Shown here one piece after another: positions 18,195 to 27,039 of a DNA stretch of 64,000 nucleotides. The stretch lies in the NCBI RefSeq assembly GCF_026427595.1, contig NZ_CP101527.1, positions 2,203,501 to 2,267,500 on the forward strand, in the 5' to 3' direction. Position 1 is the stretch's first letter. Each line of letters starts with the position of its first letter. Source of the DNA: Alkalimarinus sediminis (GTDB lineage: Bacteria > Pseudomonadota > Gammaproteobacteria > Pseudomonadales > Oleiphilaceae). The notes under the pieces are model-generated. The model was not told where the DNA came from and made no database searches. It saw only the letters and a list, made by a program, of their open reading frames with translations. The position numbers and the translations under genes are program-made.

Positions 18195-19295
18195 ATGAAC
18201 TCAACCTCTCAACCACCTGCTCACGTCGCTACTCGCTATTGGCATACGCTAGATGATGGACGCATCCAGTGTGACGTCTGCCCACGTGCTTGCAAACTCC
18301 ACGAAGGGCAACAAGGTCTCTGCTTTGTACGCTCTTGTCATGAGCAAAAAATTGTTCTAAACACCTATGGCCGTTCGTCTGGTTTCTGCATCGACCCGAT
18401 CGAAAAAAAGCCCCTTAACCACTACCTGCCGGGGACACCTGTTTTATCTTTCGGTACCGCTGGCTGCAATCTAGCCTGTAAATTTTGTCAAAATTGGGAT
18501 ATGAGCAAATCAAGGGAGATAGACTCCCTAGCCGACAGCGCCATGCCAGAACAACTTTCTGCTAAAGCCTCACAAATGGGGTGCCGCAGTATTGCTTATA
18601 CCTATAACGACCCAGTGATTTTTATGGAGTACGCCATAGATGTTGCTAAAGAGTGTCGGAAGCACAACATTAAGAATATTGCCGTTACCGCAGGTTATAT
18701 CTGTCCAGAACCTCGTAAAGAGTTCTTTGCTCACATGGATGCGGCAAACATAGACTTAAAAGGATTCACCGAAGGTTTTTATTACAGACTATGCGGCGGT
18801 CATCTCAAAGACGTGCTAGACACTCTACTCTATTTGAAACATGAGACGGACGTATGGTTTGAACTGACTACGCTGCTGATCCCTGATCAAAACGACTCAT
18901 CAGCAGAAATTGAAACCATGTCAAAATGGATAGTTGATAATCTGGGTGACGAGGTTCCAATACACTTCACCGCGTTTCACCCCGATTGGAAAATGAGAAA
19001 CATTCCCCCAACACCAGCAGCCACATTAACAGACGCAAGAGATATCGCGATCGCTAACGGAGTCAGGTACGCTTATACAGGTAATGTTCATGATAACATC
19101 GGCAGTAGCACCTACTGTCACCACTGTCATCAACGCTTAATTGAGAGAGATTGGTATCAGTTAGGCGAATGGAACCTAGACAGCCACCAATGTTGCAATC
19201 AATGTGGGGCTCACTTACCTGGGCTGTTTGAAACACAGCCAGGAACATGGGGCGCCAAACGAGAGGCGGTTATTTTAAACCCTCTCTCAATTTAA
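18195..19295 (+). CDS. amrS: AmmeMemoRadiSam system radical SAM protein AmrS
   Basis: A radical SAM protein of about 366 residues, related to pyruvate formate-lyase activases. The [4Fe-4S] motif CxxxCxxC is in GTAGCNLACKFCQNWDMSK. The N-terminal CDVCPRACKLHEGQQGLCFVR and the C-terminal Cys-rich segment (CHHCHQ, CCNQCGAH) are family hallmarks. Start ATG at 18195 follows AAGGA at 18181; the longer in-frame TTG at 18165 lacks a site. In most genomes amrS sits with amrA and amrB; neither is adjacent here. The substrate is unknown for the family. Confidence 0.86.
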   Translation: MNSTSQPPAHVATRYWHTLDDGRIQCDVCPRACKLHEGQQGLCFVRSCHEQKIVLNTYGRSSGFCIDPIEKKPLNHYLPGTPVLSFGTAGCNLACKFCQNWDMSKSREIDSLADSAMPEQLSAKASQMGCRSIAYTYNDPVIFMEYAIDVAKECRKHNIKNIAVTAGYICPEPRKEFFAHMDAANIDLKGFTEGFYYRLCGGHLKDVLDTLLYLKHETDVWFELTTLLIPDQNDSSAEIETMSKWIVDNLGDEVPIHFTAFHPDWKMRNIPPTPAATLTDARDIAIANGVRYAYTGNVHDNIGSSTYCHHCHQRLIERDWYQLGEWNLDSHQCCNQCGAHLPGLFETQPGTWGAKREAVILNPLSI

Positions 19296-19308
19296 TAAGG
19301 AAACCTTA

Positions 19309-19941
19309 ATGGATTCGAGTTTTAATCACGAAGCATCGCTGTTCGACTCTCAACCAGTAAAAAGCGACATTCCTATTGAAGATGGCTCTCTCTGCCTATG
19401 GCACCCATTGCTACCTCCAGAGCAAGCCGACATGCTATTTACCCAGTTAACTAAAACCCTTCAATGGCAGCAAGATAGCATGGCGATAGCAGGAAAGCAG
19501 GTATTAATCCCGAGGTTGCAAGCATGGTATGGAGATGCCGGAAGCCAATACAGTTATTCTGGCATAGCACTCGAGCCACTCCCTTGGACAGCAGAGCTCT
19601 TAACTATTAAAAACACGCTAGAAGCCATCACCCAACAGCCCTTTAACAGCGTGTTGGCGAACTACTACCGTGATGGCAACGACAGCGTTGCATGGCATCA
19701 AGATAACGAACCCGAACTCGGCCACAATCCAGTGATTGCCTCTCTATCGTTGGGTGAAACACGGCAGTTTCAGTTGCGGCATCTAAACGGGAACTACCCT
19801 ACCGTAAAACTCAACCTACCTCATAATGCCTTATTGTTAATGTCGGGAAGCACTCAACAATATTGGCTGCATCAAATACCCAAAACAAAAAAGGTTGTCG
19901 GCCCTCGCATTAACCTAACCTTCCGCTTTATCAAACATTGA
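19309..19941 (+). CDS. AlkB-type 2-oxoglutarate/Fe(II) dioxygenase
   Basis: A 210-residue nucleic-acid repair dioxygenase, likely removing alkyl groups from 1-meA/3-meC by oxidation. Iron ligands are H130 and D132 in VAWHQDNEPELG and H188 in YWLHQIPK. The 2-oxoglutarate arginines are in GPRINLTFRFI (R200, R206). The sequence is closer to the ALKBH2/3-like, short bacterial group than to E. coli AlkB. TAAGGA lies just upstream of the ATG and 13 bp separate it from amrS, suggesting co-transcription. The abrupt remnant that follows begins only 8 bp after its stop. Confidence 0.9.
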   Translation: MDSSFNHEASLFDSQPVKSDIPIEDGSLCLWHPLLPPEQADMLFTQLTKTLQWQQDSMAIAGKQVLIPRLQAWYGDAGSQYSYSGIALEPLPWTAELLTIKNTLEAITQQPFNSVLANYYRDGNDSVAWHQDNEPELGHNPVIASLSLGETRQFQLRHLNGNYPTVKLNLPHNALLLMSGSTQQYWLHQIPKTKKVVGPRINLTFRFIKH

Positions 19942-19949
19942 TTCTGTGA

Positions 19950-21629
19950 CTTATCAAGTCAGGACAGACGATCAAAATCACTTCACCCTACGGCGGCCCT
20001 ATTCAATTAGGCTACGATAAAAATGACCAAAACGTAGAACTGACATTTGCCAACATCGGTGAACACGCCTATTGGGCCAGTAGTGCAGATAATGATAGTT
20101 TCACCGCAAAATTGGATGCCGGCGAATTTGATTGGGCAGAAATCGCAACGGCTAGTTTTGAGGTGCACTCTCAGTTAAATAAGATGCGCAACTCAATCGG
20201 CGGCACATGGGCTACGGCTGCAGATCTCGCTCAGGCAACAGAAACCTATACCCATAATTACCCTCATGTTTTAGCAGGTTTCCAGGGGCCTGGAATCGAC
20301 AAAGTGGATGAGATTCATAACTTTGCCCAAGTCAACGGCTGGGAAGTACCGGTACTAGATCTCGTCAAACATATGAACGCAGATCAAGCGACATGTGGTG
20401 CGGGCTGCTCTGGCAACCCCTATGATGCTTATTGGGCATTTGGCCCTACCAGTCATGGCGATATTCACGAACTGGGTCATGGGTTAGAGAAAAGCAAGTT
20501 CCGCTTTGCTGGCTGGGATGGCCATGCCAGCACAAACCCCTATTCATACTATTCGAAAAGCAAATATGCCGCTGCAACCAATACCTCCTCATCTTGTCAA
20601 AGTCTGCCTTCGTCAGAGATGTTTGAGACGCTCCACTTAAGTCTGCGACAAAGCGACCCTTTTGCATATATGCAAGCAGCTAACTTAACTAGTTGGAGCC
20701 AGGGCGTAGCGATTTATATTCAGATGATGATGGCAGCACAAGAGCAAGGCGCATTAATTGATGGTTGGCATCTACTAGCCCGCTTGCATTTGCTGCTAAA
20801 CGAATATAACAAAGCAGATGATAACGAAACCCAATGGCTGGATAAACGCAACACCATTGGCTTTGGTAGCATGAGCCTATCTACAGCGAAAGCACTGAAT
20901 AATAACGACTGGCTGGCTATTAGTATTGCTTATGTTACGGGTTATAACTACAGCGACTTTTTAACCATGTGGGGGCTGCCAATCAGCAACGAAACCCAGT
21001 CATTTATACTTAGCCAAGGCTACCCTATGATGCCTTTAAAGTTCTACCAAACCTCAGGTAACGACTATTGTGAAGGTCTGGATAAGCCAGCAGTACCGAT
21101 TAGTGATAGAGATAACGATGGTTATATCGATGCTTATGATGCGTTCCCCGATGACCCTGCCGAACATGCGGATGCAGATGGCGATGGCCTGGGTGACAAC
21201 GCAGACACCCAGTATGACCTTAACCCAGCAGAAATGGACTACCACAATGTTGAGATACAGCGAACTAACAACAGCGCGGTATGCATAGGTGTTGATGACA
21301 CCCCGCCACTACCAAACAAACAATTAAAAGCAGTGACTTGCAGTCAAGCCGGCAGCAACATGTGGAGCTGGGGTCAAGATGGCCGCATCCACTTACAAGC
21401 CGAGCCTTCATTGTGCATTCAAGCTAGTGGATACAATAATAACGCCTCATTGACCCTTAAAACCTGCAGCAGTGCGGATACTCAGAAGTGGTCCTATAAT
21501 CTTGGCGAAAACAGTATTCGGAACAGAGTGAATTCAGGTGCTGCGTTTGACCTTTTCTCGGGTGGTGATATCAACATATGGGGTGCTCATGGTGGCGTCA
21601 ATCAGCAGTGGTTGATTGTAACCCCATAA
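19950..21629 (+). pseudogene. 5'-truncated M60-like metallopeptidase with Ca-repeat and ricin-type lectin
   Basis: An open frame without a start or signal sequence runs from 19950, beginning LIKSGQTIKITSPYGGPIQL, which is an interior M60/ImpA-type sequence. The zinc motif HELGHGLE (HExxH) is intact at about residue 175 of the remnant. After the peptidase part come Asp-rich calcium repeats (DRDNDGYIDAYDAF, DADGDGLGDNAD) and a C-terminal ricin-B-like lectin (CIQASGYNNNASLTLKTC). Such proteins are secreted mucin or glycoprotein proteases. The N-terminal part and leader are gone, replaced by alkB 8 bp away, so the gene is best called a deletion remnant. A cytosolic product from the TTG at 20112 is unlikely. 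Confidence 0.75.
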
Positions 21630-21649
21630 AGACAAGCTATCCCCCCCCA

Positions 21650-21693
21650 AACAAAAATGGCGGTTGGCCTGATATTAATCAGATCAACCGCCA
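21650..21693 (-). terminator. terminator of the Lon-like gene
   Basis: TGGCGGTTGGCCTGAT (21658-21673) pairs with 21678-21693 (two mismatches, loop ATTA). On the minus strand the hairpin is followed by TTTTTGTTT, so it serves the gene ending at 21807. On the plus strand there is no T-run. Confidence 0.7.
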
Positions 21694-21710
21694 CTCTCAA
21701 TTTCTATTTC

Positions 21711-21770
21711 AATCTCAATCTCAATCTCAATCTCAATCTCAGTTTCAGTTTCAGTTTCAGTTTCAGTTTC
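21711..21770. repeat. compound hexanucleotide microsatellite
   Basis: Five exact AATCTC units (21711-21740) run straight into five exact AGTTTC units (21741-21770). The tract lies in the 3' untranslated part of the Lon-like gene, between its stop and the terminator. Copy number should vary between strains. Confidence 0.9.
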
Positions 21771-21806
21771 AGCAGGAATTGGTCTTACCCACTAAAAGTG
21801 GACACC

Positions 21807-24209
21807 CTAACTCTTTTGCTCTGCGCTCTGGTTTCCTTCTATTTCTTCCTCATCTTCCTCTCTAAGCTCATCGAGTAAGACCTGGATTTTGCCGTAGATT
21901 GAATCAACCGGAAAACGCCCCTCTTTATCTAACTCACCACAGCTTAGACCGGTTAATAACGATAACGCTTCCGATACGTTTTTAACCGCATAGATTCTAA
22001 AGTCACCTTTCTTAACCGAGGCGAGAACCTGTTTATTTAACATTAGGTTATGTACATTGGTGCTAGGGATGACCACTCCTTGCGTACCCGTAAAACCGTG
22101 TATCTCACAGGTTTTATGAAAGCCCTCAATTTTCTCGTTCAAACCACCAACGGGCTGTACCTCACCAAACTGGTTTACCGAGCCGGTCATCGCAAGGTCT
22201 TGACGTATCGGTATTTCAGATAGGGACGATATTAACGCACAAAGTTCAGCTAACGACGCGCTATCACCATCAACCTCACCATATGATTGCTCAAACGTAA
22301 TACTCGCCGATAACAACATCGGCTCTCTCTTAGCAAAAACAGACGCCAAGTAAGACGAGAGAATCAACACGCCCTTGGAGTGAATCGTGCCACCCAATTT
22401 AGCATCATGTTCAATATCAATAATATCGCCATCACCATAACGACAGGTGGCAGTAATACGATTAGGCATACCAAACTCATGCCCTCCCGTTGATAGAACC
22501 GATAACGCATTAATCTGCCCCACTACTGCACCTGAGGTATCGAGTAGTGTTGAGCGGTTTTCAATCGATTCAAACAAGCTATCTTTAATTCGGCTGTTAC
22601 GATGCTCTTCGCTATCGAGGGCTTTTTCCACATGACCTAAACGAATCATGTTGGCATTTGCTTGCCGCGCCCAATAGTTCGACTCCCTTAATAGGTTAGC
22701 AATATCAGCCGCGTGAAGAGAGAGCTTGGTCTGGTCTTCTGCCTGTCTTGAGCTGTATTCGATAATGCGTGCAACGGCTTTCTGATCACAGTGCAATAAG
22801 CCCTTGTCATGCACCAGGCTCGAAATAAACTTCGAATACTGTAGCTCAGTATCGGCAGTACGTGGCATTTCGTTTTCAAAATCTGCCGTTACCTTAAACA
22901 GCTCCGAAAATTCAGGGTCATAGTGTTGTAGCAACAGATATGTTTCACGGTCGCCAAACAAGATAATCTTGAGGTCCATCGGAATCGGCTCTGGCTCAAT
23001 TGAGATAGTGCCAGATAAGGTCACCTCACGCTCTAATGAACTGATATTGAGCGCCTTGGCTCTAAGCGCTCTTTTAAGGCCATCCCAAACATAAGGTTGC
23101 TCAAGTACTTTGTTGGCATCCATCAGCAAAAAGCCACCATTCGCTTTATGCAAACTTCCTGGCCGAATTAACGAAAAGTCGGTAAATACCGTGCCTTTAT
23201 AGGTGACGTTTTCAACATATCCAAACAACGCGTGGTAGTTAGGGCTCTCTTCTACCACAATAGGTGCAGACTGGTCTTTATGGTGAACCAGTACATTGAC
23301 CTGATAGCGCCTTGGCATTTTTTTATCTAGCGCGGCATACGCAAAAGCAGCCTGCTCTTCACTATCTTCAAGAAATATATCAAGGTTATCGATAATGTCT
23401 TTCTGCAATGCAGATAGATGATCAATAACGTTTTGATGGGTTCTATATTTCTCTTTTAGATGTTCAATCAGGTGACTGGTAACCCCCAGCGTCACCTCTT
23501 CATTGAGCTTCGCCTGATTGTCGGCGTAGTCTTGCTCCCAGTTCGATAGCTTGCGCAGCGTCGCCCTGAGTTTAAGCTCCATCTTGCCAACCACTTCTTC
23601 AAACTGTGCCTGCTCTTCTTTAGATAGGGCGGCAAAACTCTCTGATGTATGTGGTGTATCACCATTAAGTGCCGCAAGCCGATAACCGCCTGGCGTCGAA
23701 ATGGTTAAACTGATCTTCTGGCGTTTAGCCTGCTTCGCTAACTTAGCTAACACCGCCTCTTGCTTTTCGGCTAGTTCATTTTTAAGTTTTTCAGAACGCT
23801 CAAAATAAGAGTCATTATCAAACGCAACCGGAATCGTTTTAACCAAACGCTCCATCAGTTTTTCGATATCTTTCTTGAGTTGCTGACCAATCCCCGCGGG
23901 TAACTTCAACACACGAGGAGAGCGTGGCTCATCAAAGTTGGCCACATAACACCAATCAAACGTATGTCCACCGTCTCCCAGATGGCGATTCAAATACCGC
24001 AACATCATGGTTCGCTTACCTAACCCGTTTCGGCCAACCGCATAAACGTTATAGCCGCTATCATGCATCGACATGGCAAACCGAACGGCCTCTTGTGCAC
24101 GCTCCTGCCCCACGATATCAGTTAACGGTTTAAGTGATTTAGTTGACCTAAAAGGGAGGTCTTTAGGTTTTGCAACTCGGTACAATTTTTCAATCGCTAG
24201 CGGTTTCAA
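21807..24209 (-). CDS. Lon-family ATP-dependent protease (LonB/YcbZ-like)
   Basis: An 800-residue protein. The N-terminal third has an AAA module with a degenerate nucleotide-binding loop AVGRNGLGKRTMMLRYL (about residue 58), followed by a long helical insertion (about 110-250). The second AAA part contains GGFLLMDANKVLEQPYVWD, a Walker B-like region. The C-terminal third is a Lon protease domain with Ser in VDGDSASLAELCALISSLS and Lys in GGLNEKIEGFHKT, the Ser-Lys dyad. The layout matches the AAA_32/Lon_C proteins such as YcbZ. The cellular substrate is unknown. It is a single gene with its own terminator. Confidence 0.88.
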   Translation of the reverse strand: MKPLAIEKLYRVAKPKDLPFRSTKSLKPLTDIVGQERAQEAVRFAMSMHDSGYNVYAVGRNGLGKRTMMLRYLNRHLGDGGHTFDWCYVANFDEPRSPRVLKLPAGIGQQLKKDIEKLMERLVKTIPVAFDNDSYFERSEKLKNELAEKQEAVLAKLAKQAKRQKISLTISTPGGYRLAALNGDTPHTSESFAALSKEEQAQFEEVVGKMELKLRATLRKLSNWEQDYADNQAKLNEEVTLGVTSHLIEHLKEKYRTHQNVIDHLSALQKDIIDNLDIFLEDSEEQAAFAYAALDKKMPRRYQVNVLVHHKDQSAPIVVEESPNYHALFGYVENVTYKGTVFTDFSLIRPGSLHKANGGFLLMDANKVLEQPYVWDGLKRALRAKALNISSLEREVTLSGTISIEPEPIPMDLKIILFGDRETYLLLQHYDPEFSELFKVTADFENEMPRTADTELQYSKFISSLVHDKGLLHCDQKAVARIIEYSSRQAEDQTKLSLHAADIANLLRESNYWARQANANMIRLGHVEKALDSEEHRNSRIKDSLFESIENRSTLLDTSGAVVGQINALSVLSTGGHEFGMPNRITATCRYGDGDIIDIEHDAKLGGTIHSKGVLILSSYLASVFAKREPMLLSASITFEQSYGEVDGDSASLAELCALISSLSEIPIRQDLAMTGSVNQFGEVQPVGGLNEKIEGFHKTCEIHGFTGTQGVVIPSTNVHNLMLNKQVLASVKKGDFRIYAVKNVSEALSLLTGLSCGELDKEGRFPVDSIYGKIQVLLDELREEDEEEIEGNQSAEQKS

Positions 24210-24450
24210 AGTGGATTCCGTAAATTGAGAAGAAGAGGTAGAAAAAAGATCATGTAGATCAATATACTCGCTTTAAGCTCGATATAGGTTAAGTGTAGCG
24301 TTTACCAAATACGCCTGACAAACAATTTCCTGATTGAGTATGCAATTGTTGATAAGCACAAAATTAAAGTTTTGCAAATAAATGTCGTTAAATAGTTTAG
24401 CTACATCGAAAACTGGAGTATTAGCACCAACAAAGGAGCGCCACCATACT

Positions 24451-24741
24451 ATGATAAGTTTGCCTGTTGAACATAGAGTCGATTACAAAAAACCGTCAAC
24501 ATCCGCCACATCAAAAGATGTGCGGCACATTGATCATTCAGAAACCACTCAAACCATCAGACGAGACCGCACCACAGAGCGTCGTCGGATGCCAGACCGC
24601 AGAAGAAGGCAAGATACCATTACCGGGCAAGAAAAACGGCGTGTAAGCGACAGACGTAGCCCTCTGTTACTAAACGCAAAATCTGCTAAACCTGAACAAC
24701 TTTATTCCCGTAAAGGATCAAGTATCGATACAAAAGCGTAA
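24451..24741 (+). CDS. hypothetical Arg-rich protein
   Basis: About 96 residues from the ATG at 24451 (AAAGGAG 13 nt upstream); a longer frame from 24382 has no ribosome site. The centre is extremely basic: RRDRTTERRRMPDRRRRQ and EKRRVSDRRS. No known family is recognised. RRxxDRR-type stretches are common in short proteins found beside or fused to PilZ domains, and the next gene encodes a PilZ protein that begins with a similar QDRRIKERH, so a link is possible but unproven. The low-complexity composition makes a real coding gene likely, not certain. Confidence 0.5.
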   Translation: MISLPVEHRVDYKKPSTSATSKDVRHIDHSETTQTIRRDRTTERRRMPDRRRRQDTITGQEKRRVSDRRSPLLLNAKSAKPEQLYSRKGSSIDTKA

Positions 24742-24871
24742 TCTGCCATCAGCACCAAGCAACCCAATTGCCCTTTACTCAGTGTCAAAACAGCTATTGA
24801 GTCATTACGCTAATTAGATATAGAATGATCGGTACCGAAAAATAAATATAATTCTCGGAACCTTTAGATAT

Positions 24872-25279
24872 ATGAAAGATGGAATTTCAAATTATCGGCA
24901 GGATAGACGAATTAAAGAGCGACACTCCGCTCCCTGCCTACAAGTCACTATTCGTCCTTCTGGGTTTCTCAAATGGCTGAGAAGCACGGTTGACGTTAAG
25001 TGTATCGATATAAATCGTTACGGTATGGCGGTTGAGTCCCCTTGTCGCTTCAGACCTAAAGAAAAAATCGCATTAGACTTTAAAGGTAAATATATTACTG
25101 AATCCAATATATCTGCCGTAGTTACCTCATGTGAAAAGTACGCAGGTAAATACCGGCTGGGCATCACATTCAGCTATTTTACCTGTAACCGACAGTACTC
25201 AAGAAAAATAGATAATGCCCTGTCACGCATCGAAAGACTTTATAACGAGCGATATGGCGTGGAGCGCAAGGCAGGTTAA
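24872..25279 (+). CDS. PilZ-domain protein
   Basis: A 135-residue protein made almost wholly of one PilZ domain. The c-di-GMP motifs are recognisable: an N-terminal RRIKERH (RxxxR) and the DINRYGMAVE strand in place of D/NxSxxG, followed by PCRFRPKEKIALDFKG. The Ser of the second motif is Arg here, so binding affinity could be altered. It probably adjusts motility, envelope or polysaccharide functions on c-di-GMP. It is about 130 bp downstream of the Arg-rich gene, same strand. Confidence 0.78.
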   Translation: MKDGISNYRQDRRIKERHSAPCLQVTIRPSGFLKWLRSTVDVKCIDINRYGMAVESPCRFRPKEKIALDFKGKYITESNISAVVTSCEKYAGKYRLGITFSYFTCNRQYSRKIDNALSRIERLYNERYGVERKAG

Positions 25280-25717
25280 GCCCTGTTTCAAAATAAAGCC
25301 CACGCAATCGACCCCAAGTACACTTCTTAAAAGCATATCAATAGAAACAGAATTTCAGCCAATCGCATTAAGTAATATTGAGACACAAACCAGTATTACT
25401 TAATGCGAGTTCTAACCGCACCAAGCCTGCTAAACATCCAACAATGCTTTTCTAGGCTGCCTGTGGGGGAGTTAACAGGGTCTAGTGTGAAAAAAATGCG
25501 GCAACAATAGGCTTGTCTAGCTCTTTTGTGAACATTTTGGCCTTGTATTAAGAGTGCAGTACTGCTGTAGCAGCTTATTTTTTGAAATTGAATAATGCTA
25601 TATTGATGTAGCATTTTTATAGCGAAACAAGGATGAGGTAGTGGTATTTATGACCAATTACAGCTAACCTGATCGCCTCGAATTTTTAGTATTTATTTCT
25701 GGAGATACCTTACCCCC
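25280..25717. other. 438-bp intergenic region with a 15-bp inverted repeat
   Basis: TCGCATTAAGTAATA (25363-25377) is matched in inverse at 25394-25408 across a 16-nt loop. There is no T-run, so an operator or structured RNA is as likely as a terminator. The short frames here have no ribosome site or family match. The rest shows nothing I recognise. Confidence 0.5.
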
Positions 25718-26095
25718 ATGAGTTATATCGCGCTAAAACACATTCACCTAACCTGTGTTCTTCTGACATTTATTCTATTTTCTATCCGCGGCTTTTGGAT
25801 GCTGACAGGCTCAGGCAAGCTGCAACTAAAGTGGGTGAAGGTTGCGCCTCATATCATCGATACTTGTTTATTGCTGAGCGCTATTTCGCTTGCGGTACTT
25901 ATGCAGCTTTCGCCATTTGTGCACGGTTGGTTAATGGCAAAAATTGTCGGGTTGGTGGTGTATATTTTGTTGGGCACGGTGGCCCTTAAAAGAGGTAAAA
26001 CAAAAGCAGTACGCTCGACTACTTTTGTTTTAGCGTTATTGACGTTTGGTTACATTGTTAAAGTGGCATTAACCAAGTCGGCTGCATTGTTCTAA
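25718..26095 (+). CDS. SirB2-family membrane protein
   Basis: A 125-residue integral membrane protein with four hydrophobic helices. The family pattern is seen in YIALKHIHLTCVLLTFILFS, SIRGFWMLTGS, APHIIDTCLLLSAISLAVLM and KIVGLVVYILLGTVALKRGK. SirB2 was named from a Salmonella invasion regulator locus but its biochemical role is unsettled. GGAGA precedes the ATG. It converges on ubiV with 17 bp between. Confidence 0.85.
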   Translation: MSYIALKHIHLTCVLLTFILFSIRGFWMLTGSGKLQLKWVKVAPHIIDTCLLLSAISLAVLMQLSPFVHGWLMAKIVGLVVYILLGTVALKRGKTKAVRSTTFVLALLTFGYIVKVALTKSAALF

Positions 26096-26112
26096 ATGCT
26101 AACAGCACTCTT

Positions 26113-27003
26113 TTAACTTGAGGTTACCACTTGATCCATTCCTGGGGATTTAAACCAGTAACCATTGCACTCTGCTTCTGACAAAGCAATGGTTTTTAAA
26201 TCCCCTGACAGCGCCTTTCTAAACTGGTTGACCTTCTCAAAGGTTTCATCTCCCTGAGGGCTAATGCGAGCAATATCGACCCCTATGTTCTGCATATTAG
26301 ATAGCTCGCTTTCGAGGTTATACGTTCTTCCTGACATCGTCTGAATACCGTTTAACGTAAATAGCTCGTCATCTTCTTGGCTATGAACGGCGATACCTTC
26401 TGGGTGTTGAATACACTTTAGTTGGCAGTTGTCTTTTGGCAGATCGTAATACCGGGCGGTAAAGCAACGTGCTGAGTATGCGAGGGGTAGTCGTCCATAA
26501 GCATACACTTCGGTTTCGATACCCTCTTTAATACCCATTGCTTCTGCATCGGCTAACAACTCTTGCAGCGTTTCTCGACCAAGTTCAACGGGCATTACCC
26601 AGCGAGTAACCCCTTGTTTTTTCATTACCTTCAATGCTCGCGCATTATAAATATTGATTGCAGGCCCTGACACAAAGGGTACGCCCTGCTCGCTCATCAA
26701 CTGAACACCTGCCATATCATTGGCTTCGACCATAATATCGCCGTTATTGCAGAGTTTTCGTAAGGTTTTAAGTTCTGATTCTGCGGCCAAAAGTGTCAGC
26801 GTTGATAACACCACCTGCTTACCACTTTGCGAAAGTGATTTTGCCAGATCTATCCAGTCCTGAGCATTTAGCTCACGCCTTTTCGAGCAGACGGTCTCAC
26901 CTAGATAGATGATATCAACATCAGCATCAGCAGCTTGTTCGTAGAACGCTAAGGTTTGCTGTTTTGTCCAATAGTAAAGAATCGGACCGAGAGATAATTT
27001 CAT
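26113..27003 (-). CDS. ubiV: UbiV, O2-independent ubiquinone hydroxylation protein
   Basis: A 296-residue U32-family protein. With UbiU it forms the Fe-S complex that hydroxylates ubiquinone precursors without oxygen, using prephenate as the hydroxyl donor. The four cluster cysteines fall at C39 (ETVCSKRREL), C180 (SARCFTARYY), C193 and C197 (NCQLKC), the same numbering as E. coli UbiV. It follows ubiU after 36 bp on the same strand. Lack of the C-terminal peptidase-like extension of other U32 proteins is normal for UbiV. Confidence 0.95.
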   Translation of the reverse strand: MKLSLGPILYYWTKQQTLAFYEQAADADVDIIYLGETVCSKRRELNAQDWIDLAKSLSQSGKQVVLSTLTLLAAESELKTLRKLCNNGDIMVEANDMAGVQLMSEQGVPFVSGPAINIYNARALKVMKKQGVTRWVMPVELGRETLQELLADAEAMGIKEGIETEVYAYGRLPLAYSARCFTARYYDLPKDNCQLKCIQHPEGIAVHSQEDDELFTLNGIQTMSGRTYNLESELSNMQNIGVDIARISPQGDETFEKVNQFRKALSGDLKTIALSEAECNGYWFKSPGMDQVVTSS

Positions 27004-27039
27004 ATTCTTACCCTATCACTATTCACTGATTGGCTGCTG

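Noticed and set aside
20112-21629. Intact 505-residue protein starting at TTG 20112
   Set aside because: Homologous-looking sequence continues upstream to 19950 in the same frame, so this start is arbitrary; the gene is 5'-truncated.
21578-21865. Plus-strand frame encoding a Gln/Ser/Phe repeat
   Set aside because: It is the translation of the hexanucleotide microsatellite running into the antisense of the Lon-like gene; no ribosome site or family.
25396-25614. Minus-strand 72-codon frame in the intergenic region
   Set aside because: No ribosome site, no family features, overlaps the inverted repeat.
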